A DNA stretch of 64,000 bases from Strongylocentrotus droebachiensis (GCA_035222895.1 JAVYIG010007438.1:1-64000), one strand, 5' to 3'; shown: positions 1-11,843, numbered from the stretch's first letter. Notes: generated by a model not told the origin, from the sequence alone. Numbers and translations: made by a program.

Positions 1-100
1 CCCCCGCTTATTCAGCGGCTGGCTGAGTCGTTGCGAAATTTTTCCGCTTATAAATTCAGCGGCTGGCTGGATTTGTGGCACTTAATATTTTCTCCAAAAA
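1..100. repeat. Fragment of the C-tract minisatellite element seen again at 50.8-51.5 kb
   Basis: The window opens inside a repeat. The first bases hold a C run followed by CGCTTATTCAGCGG, then the CTGGCTGAGTCGTTGCGA motif, and a second degenerate copy follows at about 45-75. The same motif ends each unit of the array at 51059-51440, so this is a copy of that element whose left part lies outside the window. The motif contains a short hairpin (CGCT/AGCG). Confidence 0.7.
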
Positions 101-142
101 AAAAATCTCCCTCCAAGCAGTTTCCCAAAGTTGACAGCCCTG

Positions 143-330
143 GTTAATCTACATTTGCCACTCTCCACCCAGGTGTAAATGGGTACCTGATATGCTTGAG
201 CGCTAGTTACTTTGGCAGCTCGGCTATAAACCAGGGTAATATGTGTAAAGCGCCACGAGCGTCAGAGCCTGGCGAATATACAGGCGATATATATACATAT
301 GGAAAAGTGGTGTCTTTTGGCTCGAAGGCA
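143..330 (+). repeat. SINE tail fragment (same family as 5004-5215)
   Basis: This stretch reads like the non-tRNA body of the SINE at 5.0 kb: a CCCAGGTGTAAATGGGTA block, then GGCAGC..GGCTATAAACCAGGGTAATA. The tRNA-like head is missing. Downstream, 330-990 holds AT-rich unique-looking sequence with no gene that I can support. Confidence 0.5.
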
Positions 331-994
331 TGCTCGCGCGCATGTACTATAACCAATGGGCACAGGCTTCAAAAACCGTTCTTTTGTCAAAGATATATAT
401 ATAGTAACTTTGCAATTCTGCAAAATACAAGGCTGGCGCGAACGGTTTTCTATTGTCTATATTTTTTTCTTGTATTTTCCAGAATATGAGAAGATAATTT
501 TAAGTATTCGCGTCGGAAAAGACCTCGAAAGAAAGATTTTCAAGTGAATTTGACACCAACCCTTCCATAGCAATGCACGTACTTGCACAATTCGAAGCAG
601 GAAACATAATCGATAAACCGTGTTTGAGAATCTGTATCCCAGCAACGGATTACCCTACGCATACAGCGCGTTCACTTTTCAGTGCGGAATTTATCCCTCT
701 CTGTCATATATCAAAATCAAGCTGATTGGTCTAGAAAATTTGTCAGAAACTTGAACAAGTAGAAGATTAATCTTTTCCATCCAATCACATTTGGAGACAC
801 TCCGAGCTCATTAGCATAGAGAGTTATGGTCCGCGCACTCGCCTTTGCGTGGGCTGTGTATGCAGTTGGCGCGTAGGGTCATATATTCATGAGACGTACA
901 TGTGTGCGCTGAGCAAAGAAAGACACGCGCAGATCCACTTTAGTGGAATTTCGGCCTGAAACTTTTCCATATGATATCCATATTTATTATTCTC

Positions 995-1003
995 TATATA
1001 TAA
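995..1003 (+). promoter_or_regulatory. TATA box of the EF-hand gene
   Basis: TATATATAA lies about 25-30 bases upstream of a pyrimidine-rich stretch near 1022-1030, the expected start of transcription, and 150 bases before the chosen start codon. An AG at 1017-1018 could instead make this a splice acceptor for an upstream exon, so the promoter call is provisional. Confidence 0.4.
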
Positions 1004-1154
1004 GGTTACTGGCACCAGGTCCGTTCCTTTGGCTCTCGGAACCTTGCTGTCTCTCTCCTCTTCTCCCGCATCAAGGATAATGATCTGTCTGACTGCGAGG
1101 GCGCCAAACTGTCTTACACACCACTAAGTGACATGGAGATGGTCTTCACCTATG

Positions 1155-4100
1155 ATGGCTATGCAGAACAAACCATGGGAGATACAGATCCATTTTGAGC
1201 TTGAGTAAGTAAAACAAATAGTTGACAACAAAATCATAGCAGAATCCTACATACATTTGTAGATAGAATGAATGAATGAATGGTGGTGGTTATTTTACCT
1301 GACTGCTTAGAAAGCATAAATGCTTGTAAGTAAGCAACCAGACGGCAAACGGCTTTAGGTCCTCTCTGAGGGCCTGGTAATGGGGATTAATGCCTTACCA
1401 AAGGGCACTAGCGCATCGCCTTGGTTTCGAACCCGGGTCACCGGATTACGAGACACTGCTCTACCGACTGAGTTATTGAAAGAAGGGTGCATATTTGAAT
1501 GAGGGGTGAGTGTATGTTAAACCCTGTCTTAACCGGACAAAATAGTCACGGTGTCATCCTGACGTTGTCAGAATAAGATCCTAGTGCATTCCAGTTAAGT
1601 CATGTCAATCAGGATAACATCAGTAAAACATCGGGGTGACATCGAGGTGATCGTTTCACCCTAGTTGGGCCAGGGTGAGATCGCGGTAACATCGGGACGA
1701 CATCCAGACAACATCCTGACAAATGGCCAGTTAAGACGCGCACAGAACTTTAACCGGGTAGATGACGTCAGGGCCGTGAAAAATGTAAACATTAGTTTTC
1801 ATTTACCGTACATTAATACAGTGGATTCACAATTCACAGCACCATCTAGCGATACCAGAGTTTAGTGTGACAAAAATATCAGCTCTGGCATTGTTATAAC
1901 CCTAGGAGATAAGGGGATTTAATCAGAATTTTGGTTGGGGACTGGGGAAGGTTCGAATAGCTTTATCAGGGTACAATTTTGTACTGATTTTGTACTGATG
2001 GCCCTTATCACAACTTTTTGGCCACTTTTGATCCCAAACTGACCATTATAGGTCACTTAATTTTGGTCAGGGATACATTTTTCTGATCGTTGTTATTTTC
2101 AGGAGATCTGATGGATTTATTCTATGTAGAAAAGTGCCTTGATTTCAGATTCCCCCCCCCCCCCCCCCATCAAAAACAATATGTCCAGTTCGGTCACATT
2201 TTTGCAAAATGAAACCCTATTTGCCTTATCAGTAAAAGATAATACATGTGAAGATCCTAAAAAATCACCCTTTTTTGTCAGTTTGAAGTTTTATCACTTG
2301 GAGATTACCAGCAGAGCAAACTCAAATATTTTCCACTTTTTTGCAGTGAAACATTTCAAGAATGGTGTCGACACAGTGGATCCGCGATGAGTACACAAGA
2401 TGTCTTCGGTTACCTGCGACGCGTAAGTGATACCGAACATGACATCGGTTCCATCAGCATTGCTCCTATAGCTATCCCTATAATTACGTCTGCTTTCTGC
2501 AACCAGAATTTTGTGCAGCATGAAATGTTTCCAGATTTCAGGAGTTATGACTCAGATATATATGTGAAAGTTTCATGCGACAAAATACTTGAATCGCATT
2601 GACACAATACTATATATTTGTGATTTGTGAAGTTTCTTGTTTGCCATGGCTTTCATTTTCAGTTTGTGAAGCTTCATGTCAAAAAAAATTATGGTTTGAC
2701 AGATTTAGTATTTCCATTATAAATTAACTTGAAACAAAAATTATTTTATTCTCACATAATTCATTTCAGTGTTCTCTCAATTTAGTTTTGTTCTTACATT
2801 ATGGAAACAAAATCTCGGACGTGACAAAATCGGCACAGGTTTAAAAGCTGTGTGTACTGACCGTACACATTGATTCCTTTAAAGGGGATACAGTAAAAAG
2901 AAATTATCTGCCCTACCAGTTTATATTGTGCATGCACTCAAAGCACTCTGTGAAGTATTTTGTGTAAGATTTGCAGAATAGGCTGCTATTTTTTCTTGGT
3001 AAAAACTATTGCAAGAAAAAGTTTGAGTATAATGTATTAATTTATTTCTTCCTACATGTATATTTACTGATGGAATGAAATTTTATTATACCTGTTACTG
3101 GCCAAAAATGTGTGTAAATAGATTAACACTAATCCATTTCGTGCAAAATTCTGTGCACTCTTATACATGTATATCTAGTAATTCTTTCCATGCTGTTAAG
3201 AAAATATTCTCATTCCTCCTTTATGTGGTATTAGATGATTTTATTTCCACTTGAAATGCCACATTCTGATGGACGATTAATCTAGGTATTGTGATTTTGT
3301 GAAATTTGCAGGATTTTCATGATCGTGATGCAGACGACGAGAACAATATGGGAGGTGCTGCATTTCTACTTGAAATAGCTGATCAGGTAAATTTTTATCA
3401 AGGTCCCAGGGGGGGGGGGGGGGGTACTCACATACTAGGACATACGGGGGTGTGCCGCTCTAATTAATGGGTCACTTTTTCACAAAAAATCCCAAAACAT
3501 AGGTCCCCACTTTTAACAAAAATACCATTAAAAATGGGCCCCTTTTTTCAAAATTTTCGGATGTTTGCCAATTGCCATGCAAATTAATCCCCAAAACACA
3601 CCTGAAAAACACCAGAAAATTGGGGAAATGGGTCTTTTTTCAAGAAAAATGCCCCTAAATGACCTCTAGTAATGGGTAGGGGTTTCGAGGCTTGAGCGGC
3701 ACACCCCTGTACAAATCAAATCTGAGTATCCCCCCCCCCCCCACGGGATCAAGGTGTGTCGGTAGATAACCCTTTGCACCATCCCTGGATATAGTTGTAC
3801 GACTAATGATCCAATGACAGTTCCTCCACGGTTAATTCCTGTTGATATCGCTTTGGTCATGTTGACTTTGTGTACGCAAGATAGTTAGTAATGTCAAATA
3901 GACCTTTTGATTATTACAATCTATTATGCCTTTAGTGTTCTGGAAGCGTCTTTTTGTGCCAATTAATACATTTTGTTAAGCCACCTAAATCTAAAAACTG
4001 ACAATTGATCCGAGTTATGTCCATCGCTCACTCACAAGCTTACAAATCCTATCACTTAATCTACCGACTTAATTAGAGAAATGATTGCAACTGGTCATTA

Positions 4101-7100
4101 GAGCAGCTGGCAGGCACTGATAATCCCATGTTCGGAATGATGTAAAACAGGAAATGCAAGAACACCACACGACAGAACTGTGAGATCTCCAGCAACAGGG
4201 AGGACAGCTATGACATGAAATTTTAAAGGGATTGGTTATCTTAATTTGTCTCAGATTCTAAACAAAATCCTGGATTTAGCTCATTCTGCAATCATAATTA
4301 TAAACCTTTAGGTCAGTCAGGAATCTCATGACTTTTCCAAGCCGAGCGCCTGTCTGATTATTAAGATATTTATGATTGAAATTTGAAATTTCAAAACTTC
4401 AAAACACTACAGTCTATTTGGGGGAAAATGAGTACCTATGGTAAAAACCGTTCACTCAAAGATTTTTACTTTTTTGAGGCACTTCATGATCATTTTGAAT
4501 TGCTGTTTTTTTAGAGCTTCAATATTACACCATATCACAGACACTGATACACGTAGGCCAATGCTGGAAACTGTAAACACTGTTAAACAATGCCTTTAAC
4601 ACCCAGCTTGCTAAGATGCTGACTGTCATCAAAAGTAATTAAGGCTAATTTATGCCATTAAGTAATAGACCAGGGGCTGACCGCAGATCCAGGATTAACT
4701 GTAAGAGGTAGCATAATATTTCTTTTATTTGTTAATATGTATAGAGAAGAATGGGTCACCAGGATTTTCCAGTCCTTTTTAGGAAATAAATTTCAAGCAA
4801 TCAAGACAAACAAAATGGGGGAGGGGGGGGGGGGGGGGGGGGGTAGACACATTTTCAGACTTGTGCACTGAAAGTATGTGACTTGGGTCTCTAAAGGGAG
4901 AGGGGTACAACTAGCTGTTGCCCCCTGAAGCCGCCCGCCCCCGTAATAAACAACAAGCCTCTATACTGGAGGTGTGAGATATTAGGTACCGGTATATATA
5001 TTTAGAGATGTTGTGGTTTAGTGGATAAGTCTTCAGACTGTGAACCTCAAGGTAAGGGGTTCGAATCCCGCTGCGGCACTTCTGTCCTTTGCCAAGATAT
5101 GAATCTATCCATTTGACACACTCAGCCCAGGTGTAGTAAGTGGGTATCCGGTAGGATTCATTCCTTCAATGCGCTATGGCTGCTAGAGCTAAAGACAGGG
5201 TAATAATATCCTAAAAAGTCCTTTGGAAGGGCATAGATATGTTTTAACATAAAGATATACATGTGTTAAACAAAAACAGCAGATTATTATTATGATTATT
5301 ATAATTACTCCTTGCCCTTGGTGGCCCTGAATGTAACTGAAGGTCAAATTCAGTTATATAAATCACTTGTATATTTTTTAAGGTTTATTATTCCTCAAAA
5401 TTGTTCATAATCTATTGAATAGGTCTAAACATATACATACATGTACATTATATCTAGGGAATGGGTAATTGTTAGCAACTTAGCATATCTCTTATATGAA
5501 GCTTCTTTGTTTTCAAGTACACTACATGATCTATGACGGTTGAAAATCTTTTCTTTTACGCTGTACAGCTACCAGTTAGCATACTGTAAGCAAATCTCTT
5601 ATATGAAGCTCCCTTGTTTTTCATATACACTACATGATCTATGACTGTTGAAAACTCTTTTCTTTTAGGTTTTACAGCTACCAGTTAGCATACTGTAAGC
5701 AAATCTCTTATATGAAGCTCCCTTGTTTTCCATATACACCACATGATCTATGACAGTTGAAAACTCTTTTCTTTTAGGTTGTACAGCTACCAGTTAGCAT
5801 ACTGTAAGCAAATCTCTTATATGAAGCTTCCTTGTTTTTCATATACACTACCGGGACATGATCTAACAGCCTTTTCACACACAGCTAAAATTCATCTAGA
5901 GCTGATTAGTTTAAAGCTGTTTAACTCAACAGTTTTAAACAGCTTTAAAGAAAATTTCCCTGTGTGAACATCGTTTATACGATGTTCGGATAGATACGAA
6001 GTCGCGATTCATACGCCCCTCAAAGCAGGCTGCAGATACGAAGTTCGTATCTAGAGAGCTTGACATTTTGTGTGTGAACGGTTATACGTGTTTAAACTGG
6101 ATGGAGCGTGCGCTTTGTTTGATATGACCTGACCTTCAATGCGCAATGGCACTACTGCGCATTTTAAGAGCAGTAGTTAATCACAAAACGATTAACGATC
6201 GCACCGAAATGTCTGTGTGTGAATGATGTCGTATGTAAAGCTGATTAGTTTAAAGCGCTTTAAATTGATCAGCTTTAAAGTATTTTACTTGTGTGTGAAA
6301 AGGCTGTATGTCGGTTGAAAACTCTTTTCTTTTAGGTTGTACAGCTACCAGTTAGCATACTGTAAGCAAATCTCTTATATGAAGCTCCCTTGTTTTATAT
6401 ATACACTACATGATCTATGTCTGTTGAAAACTCTTTTGTTTTAGGTTGTACAGCTACTAGATGTGGATGGAGACAACAAAGTATCCTGTACGGAGGAAAC
6501 CCAAGGCCTCAAATTGGCAATCCTGAAGAAGTTAGCGCACATCATTGACAGTGACCCTGCCAACACAGAAGAGTATGAGTATGCAAAGTTTGAGCCCGAC
6601 GAAATCAGGTATGCTTTCATATAAATCTTTCCATTTTCTCCTCTTCATATACATCAATCTATCTCTTTATAAATATATTTCCCATGTGTAATTATTTGTA
6701 GTCTTATCAGGTAGTTACATTTTTATTATTTTTTTTCTCACAAAAGACTGCATTGGTCATTAGACATCAATTTTTTGGTTAACAGGAATCCAGCTATCTG
6801 GGTCAGGCATGACCCAGAAGTTATAATTGAGACGTGCATGCATGCTTGACCCAGTTCAAATGACCTGAGGTTTGGGAAACATGATTGATGATTGGCCAGA
6901 TGCAGTGATTCTTTTGAACTTGAACTTAAAATGTATTATTCAATAATGAACACATAGAATAGGTTTGAACAGTCTTATACAATAACATAAAAGGATAAAA
7001 GGATAAAAAGGAACCAGAATATAGCATGAATGCTAATCGAGCCTGGTACCTTTGAACATATGAAAAACACTGCTTAGGTACACAGAATAAACAAACAAAT

Positions 7101-9161
7101 TTGAAATGTTACACGCAGAAAAGCAATATATAAAAAAATATTTAAAAATTTTAAAAATCACATAGGAATTCAGGTTTATAAGGTCAGTATAATTTGAATG
7201 AAACGGGAAGGGGGAGAATGGGAATAGATAACAAAAGAAGGAGAGCAGTAAGAGGAAAGGAGAGAAAGAGAGAAAAAGAGGGAAATCTGAGTGACAAAAA
7301 AGAAAAAGAGTAAGGGAGAACACGGAAGAGAGAGATGATGTTCATATGAAGCAGTAACATGGTTTGTTTGATTTTTTCAGTCAAATTACCCACTTTATTT
7401 AAAAGTACTAGAAATAGATCTCTTTGCCATTCACTGATCCCATGAATAATTTTCATGTTTCCCCGTTAATCCCCAAATCCCCTTCCCTTTAAACAGATTC
7501 TACAATGCTATGATTATTGTCTTATTTCTAATTCTTGCTTTTTTCAAATAACATAATTCATTTCTCCAATGCGTATACTCAACAATCTGTTTTATATCTT
7601 AATCTTCTTTTGATTCATAACTTTAATGTTTAATGGTTGGATTTTTCCTTCATATTATCAATTTGTGTAAATATGATATTATCAGTCTTCAGACTACACT
7701 CACTTTTAATCTTTTACATTCTCGTAGTTTATATGAATAATATCAATAAACCTAAATGTGGAAATTTGAAATTTATTACCTCAATCTTTTGTAATTAAAA
7801 AAGATACATTTCTCTTTGTTCTTTCTTTTCTTCAGGGACTTTATTTCTGATCTGATCTCAAGTCATGAGAGTGAAGGGCAAGCCATTATCTCACGTGAAG
7901 ATTTTGTTAAAGCCTATCAAAAGTTTGGAGGATCCCAGAAGATTGGAAACGAGGTAAAAACCACCAGATAGGTGCACAAATTACAGTGTACTTTCATTTC
8001 ATACATTATCATTATTATTATCAGAATTGTTATCATTATTATTATTGTTATTATTATTGTTATTAATATTATTGTTATTGTTATTGTTATTGTTACTATT
8101 ACTATTACTATTACTACTACTACTATTTCTATTACTATAACTACTACCATTGCCATTCCCAAGCTTTACCATTCCTATTCCCATTCCCATTACCTTTACC
8201 TTTATCTTTATCATTATTATCATTATCATTATTGTTGTTAATATCATTCTTATCATCATCACAATCATCATCATCCTCACTTTTTTATTTTTTTTTTTTT
8301 ATTTATTTGACAGTTCATAAAAAGCACAGATAAAATTCAGTAGCAAGAGACTAATACAAACTAACAATATGAAAGAACATGTAAAAGCATTTGGAGCAGC
8401 AAGTGGGTCTGCGGTTTGCATACAAGTGATGCAACACTGTTACCCGGAGGCATGTGCCCCCACGCTCGCTGCTCCCAGTATGTCTTCATGATAATGCCAA
8501 AGTGAAATATGTATAATCTATGGGCAAAAACAGTATGTAACCTGAAGAAATGGCATAATGCAATCTAGGTAAAGATAACATTGGGAGAAGTAGAGTCAGA
8601 AACGATTGTTACAACAGGGCTTAAATTAATCCAAGGCCACCAAGGCCATGGCCGTGGATGCCCCTTTGTTTGGCCTCAATGCCCCTCTCATTGGCCTTGG
8701 AGATTTTGTGTGCCCTTTCCAATTCTTCTTATTTGTGCTGTAAATGTAATATAGGAATTTGCCTTATAGAAAAGTGGCCTTGCCTTAAAAATATTGAAAT
8801 TTAAGGCCTGCTACAATGTACCTGTTTATATGATTTAAACATATTGTACACATGTTGTACAATGAAAATAAAGAAATAGCTACCCCGGTATGCAAAGAAA
8901 TAGCTAATGAACCCATTCATTTTCTTAAAATGCAAATTTAGACTTGACTATATTGTTTTGCTGTGCCTGCAGGTATTTGATATATTGACGTCTGAGGAAG
9001 AGGATTCCATTTCTACTTTGCACTTGAAGGACCAAGTGGAGACTATTTCTGCTCTCTTTAAACCCAAGATGAAACACCAAAAAGCAGATCTCCGCTGGGA
9101 AGAACAAGATGATGCTTGGATGGCTGAAAATCTTAGTCGTCATAGTCATGGAGAACTCTAG
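1155..9161 (+). CDS. EF-hand calcium-binding protein, 223 residues, six exons
   Basis: Exons read 1155-1204, 2347-2422, 3312-3386, 6445-6608, 7836-7953 and 8973-9161. All junctions are GT/AG and the phases agree throughout, giving 672 coding bases. Residues 73-84 (DVDGDNKVSCTE) form a canonical EF-hand loop with Asp at positions 1, 3 and 5 and Glu at 12. Residues 132-143 (HESEGQAIISRE) look like a degenerate second hand. No signal peptide or membrane segment is seen, so it is probably a soluble Ca2+ sensor or buffer. The start at 1155 has A at -3 and G at +4 and joins in phase with exon 2. An alternative start at 2387 (MSTQDVFGYLRR) stays in the same frame. AATAAA follows the stop at 9176-9181. 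I do not recognise the exact family; the EF-hand assignment is firm, the exon 1 assignment less so. Confidence 0.82.
1275..1490 (-). repeat. tRNA-derived SINE, minus strand (family B)
   Basis: Read on the minus strand, the 3' part of this block has a tRNA-like promoter: a CTCAGTCGGTAGAGCAG A box and a GGGTTCGAAACC B box. The body has the GTAAGTAAGCAACCAGAC and CTCTCTGAGGGCC blocks shared with 11125-11315 and, in part, 45660-45900. It sits in intron 1 of the EF-hand gene. Confidence 0.8.
3397..3755. mobile_element. 343-bp MITE with G/C-run termini and 8-bp target duplication
   Basis: The element proper is 3405-3747, in intron 3. It is flanked by perfect 8-bp direct repeats ATCAAGGT (3397-3404 and 3748-3755). 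It begins CCCAGGGG and ends CCCCACGGG, so the ends are inverted, and a second inverted pair lies inside (GTGTGCCGCT near 3450, AGCGGCACAC near 3695). An 8-bp duplication is the hAT-superfamily signature. It carries no transposase. Confidence 0.8.
4664..4951. mobile_element. Probable hAT-like MITE with a long G run
   Basis: The block starts CAGGGGCTGACCGCAG at about 4672 and ends GCCGCCCGCCCCCG at about 4943. It is flanked by TAATAGAC and TAATAAAC, an 8-bp repeat with one mismatch. A G run of more than 20 lies in the middle. The inverted ends are imperfect, so the limits are less certain than for the neighbouring element. Confidence 0.5.
5004..5215 (+). repeat. tRNA-derived SINE, plus strand (family A)
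   Basis: A tRNA-like head carries an A box (TGGTTTAGTGGATAAG) and a B box (GGGTTCGAATCCC), followed by the body CACTCAGCCCAGGTG..GTGGGTATCCGG and a GCTAGAGCTAAAGACAGGGTAA tail block. A second good copy lies at 34865-35110 and a body fragment at 143-330. It lies in intron 3 of the EF-hand gene. Confidence 0.8.
5460..6444 (+). repeat. Tandem array of decoy splice-acceptor segments (about 110-bp unit)
   Basis: Four units of about 110-120 bp precede exon 4. Each holds a polypyrimidine tract plus the first bases of exon 4 (GTTGTACAGCTAC or close), then CAGTTAGCATACT and a GTAAGC donor. In three units an intact AG makes a potential 26-nt microexon (5669-5694, 5778-5803, 6336-6361). The first unit has lost its AG. 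The array ends directly at the true acceptor (6443-6444) and is split by a MITE at 5866-6306. Confidence 0.85.
5864..6308. mobile_element. 441-bp MITE with terminal inverted repeats, TA target
   Basis: The element runs from ACAGCCTTTTCACACA at 5866 to TGTGTGTGAAAAGGCTG at 6306, with TA on both sides. The interior holds further inverted pairs (AGCTGATTAGTTTAAAGC near both ends, and CGTTTATACGATG). It has inserted inside one unit of the decoy-acceptor array, so the array is older. TA targets suggest Tc1/mariner-like mobilisation; the superfamily call is inference. Confidence 0.75.
7990..8285. repeat. Trinucleotide-rich microsatellite (ATT/TTG/TAC blocks)
   Basis: Imperfect runs of ATT, GTT, ACT and ATC repeats follow one another in intron 5 of the EF-hand gene. 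They produce long open frames on both strands (Ile/Thr/Val-only or Asn-only) that are not genes. A retroposon-like 3' end in reverse orientation follows at 8286-8480, starting with a T run and TTTATTTGACAG. Confidence 0.85.
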
Positions 9162-9635
9162 ATTCCTTTCACACCAATAAAATATTTGAGAATTTTGTGG
9201 CCTTGAGGCATTCCGGGCAGAGGTCTCCTTTCCCTCGACGCAGTATTTTGAGGCCCAGGACAGGGCCCGGGGAAAAACTTGGCTTCAAGTCCAAGTCCAG
9301 CCTCGAGTAGTGCAACACTGCTGTTCATAAAGCCCTTCTGCGCCATAAGGTTTCACTGAAAACATGCCAATGAAGTTTCAAACATCTTGAAAAAACCTTT
9401 GCCATGAACGTATGTTTTTCTATTTCATCTGTAAATTCTTGTGCTGCGTACAGCACAGATGAAACTCCTACCAAAAATATTCAACTAATTAATTTTAATA
9501 AATACTATTTTAATCATGATACTACTATGATAGAGAGAGTGTTAATATCAGGTTTATTGTGGTTGTATCCACTTTTCTGGATGAAGAATGACATGCAAAA
9601 GAACCCTTTTGTTAAATAATACATGATCAAATAAT
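9162..9635. other. Presumed 3' UTR and flank of the EF-hand gene
   Basis: No further exon is supported. The AATAAA at 9176-9181 is only 15 bases past the stop, so a longer 3' UTR using a later signal is possible. The 71-codon open frame at 9404 has AT-rich composition and no recognisable domain. Confidence 0.4.
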
Positions 9636-9768
9636 ATACATATATTGACTGCTATGAGAGGCATCGCTGTTTCTATAGGCTCAAGGGGACATCATATCAG
9701 GATGTAACGTCCCCGAGAGCCAGTATAAAAACAGCTATGCCTTGAATATCAAAGCAGTCAATATATCT
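9636..9768. repeat. About 130-bp fold-back repeat
   Basis: ATATTGACTGCTATGAGAGG at the left pairs with the complement of GCAGTCAATATA at the right. GGCTC..GGGGAC and GTCCCC..GAGCC pair further in, leaving a loop near 9700. The whole block can fold into one imperfect hairpin, as MITEs do. No clear target duplication was found. The flank 9770-10750 is AT-rich with no gene I can support. Confidence 0.55.
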
Positions 9769-11124
9769 TTTATAACCGAATTCACAAACAAATCTACAAA
9801 GAATTCTTACTTTATCCTTTTCTTGGGTGAAGACTGGTTAAAACATCACAGAAAATCTGAGACACTGTCTGTAAATCTTCGCTGGAGAGTTGCCTGAGTG
9901 TTATGATCATTCAGGAATTGCAGACAAAAAACACTGGTATCCGAGCTCGCACAAAAAACGTTTACACGTTAACCAATGGGGATCTGAGCAAAATTTATTT
10001 ATGCGGCCCGTTACCCGTGGCAATGGGCATCTTAAACAAAACTATTGACCGGTAGACGGGCATGGCTAAAATCACGACTCCTATTTTGACCAATCAAATG
10101 ACTAGATTTATTTAACAAACAGGTACTAAGAGAGGTGTATAAACAAAACTATGTCTTTAAACCCATTCAAATGCCAGTATAAAGAGTACTTAGTACTAAT
10201 TGTTTAGCTCTTTGAAAATGATATATATATACCATGAATAACTTGAATATGTTTACTAATTCAAAATTATCTGTGCTAATTTGTTTTCACCATTGTATGT
10301 TGGTACTTATATTGTATATTTTGTTTCCAATGTTAATAGGTTTAGGTTTATACCATACTTTTCATGATCCCACCACATTGACATTTATTTTTTTCTTCTT
10401 TGTTTACATTTGTTTTGTACCATAACATTGATTTTATATATATATATATTGTTCATGTTTTATACATATTTTGAAAATGGAGATGTGGAAAACAATTAAC
10501 TTCAGTTTAATTCAAGTCAAGGGTTCAAAGGCAAAAATAATAATAATTCTGATTTTATATACCGGTATAGCGCTTAATAAATCTATGATGTCTCTTAAGC
10601 GCTAATCGCACTGAGACTTTCCACACCGAGACTTTCCACATTCAATATGGCTGGCCGGTACATTCCAAATTTTAGTAATGTAATATACATGTAATCCAAT
10701 TCTAATGTTTCTGTATTTTTCACGAATGAATTTTGAACATAATGATGAATTTTTCTCAAGACAACACACACATATTTTGTAACAGATTAATTAAGCATAC
10801 AACATAATTTGATTTGTGTTGGATGAGGATTGATTCTATGTTTTTCATCAAAACTGGATCAAAAATTTCAATTTTTGTAATTATACATATTAAGTACAAT
10901 CTTATATTGTCATGTAACAAGAACACAAATTGTTTCAATCGTCCATCTGCTTCATGCAATGAATGGAACAACAATGGATTGCCATGGTTTACTTTTGTCA
11001 CATGTACATTGTATGTAAAATATGCTCCAAAATAATGTGGCAGTGTAGAATTCCAATCTGTAGCAGACAAAGAGTTAACTTGCCAACTGCAAGCAGGTCG
11101 TTTCTGGGATTGAGTGTTTGTTTT

Positions 11125-11315
11125 TACTTGACTGCTTTTAAGGAAGGCATGTCTTTGCCTGTAAGTAAGCAACCAGGGGATCAAAGGAGTTTTAAGCCCT
11201 CTCTGAGGGACTTGACATTGAGGCATAATCAAGACCTTACCAAAACAAAAATAGCAAATCAATTTGGTTCCCAGTAACAAGACCACTACTCTACCACTGA
11301 GCCATTGCGCCTCCA
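11125..11315 (-). repeat. tRNA-derived SINE, minus strand (family B)
   Basis: It shares GTAAGTAAGCAACCAG, CCCTCTCTGAGGG and the ACTCTACCACTGAG (A-box complement) blocks with the SINE at 1275-1490, but is more diverged: the B box is decayed. The long minus-strand open frame overlapping it (10756-11316) is explained by this repeat and is not called a gene. Confidence 0.65.
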
Positions 11316-11467
11316 CAAGGTATTATATATCCCAAGATAGAAACAAATTTGAATATCATTGTAGCGAAGAAGTGGAATCAAAGTATGACGTCTTTCAATT
11401 ATGAATACGAAAATAAATCAGAAAGTTTTACAGTAAAATGTCTTTCAAGTATGAAAATAAAAAAGTA

Positions 11468-11598
11468 AATCAATTTATACACTTGATTTGTATTGCTTAT
11501 TATGCAAATATACATGTATCACCACTTTTGCCAATCAATTTATACACTTGATTTGTATTGCTTATTATGCAAATATACATGTATCACCACTTTGCCTA
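11468..11598. repeat. Tandem 66-bp duplication containing an octamer motif
   Basis: Two near-identical copies stand head to tail (about 11468-11532 and 11533-11598); the difference I see is one T in a run. Each holds TTATGCAAAT, which contains the POU-factor octamer ATGCAAAT. No gene lies next to it in the window. Confidence 0.85.
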
Positions 11599-11812
11599 TT
11601 AACTACTTGGTCTTATTCCCAGTGGAGTTGTATAATTTCCCATCATTTTCCTTCTTCTTTTCTTCACTGCAAGATTGTGTCGATTTCAGGAAGGCGGGAA
11701 TGTTGACACAAAAGCGGAAAAAAGAAAAAGAAAGAAAAAGGACAATATAATTATGTAAGATAAAACAAGCCGAGCAGCATTCGAAGTAGGCCTGCTTTAC
11801 GCCTAGTGCTTC

Positions 11813-11843
11813 ACAATGATCAGTAGAATCTACTGATCATTGT
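11813..11843. repeat. Perfect 15-bp inverted repeat with one-base loop
   Basis: ACAATGATCAGTAGA is followed by one A and then by its exact reverse complement. This could be a cruciform or a small fold-back remnant. The flank 11850-12350 holds no recognisable gene. Confidence 0.8.

Noticed and set aside
5010-5085. Possible tRNA gene
   Set aside because: Same tRNA-like SINE head; no complete acceptor stem and a SINE body follows.
5460-6444. CRISPR-like array
   Set aside because: The repeats are about 110 bp without unique spacers, in an animal intron, and copy a splice acceptor.
7972-8280. Open frames of Ile/Thr/Val or Asn/Ser on both strands
   Set aside because: They are translations of an ATT/GTT/ACT microsatellite in an intron.
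10756-11316. 186-codon minus-strand frame
   Set aside because: Its first part is SINE sequence and the rest shows no domain or splice support.
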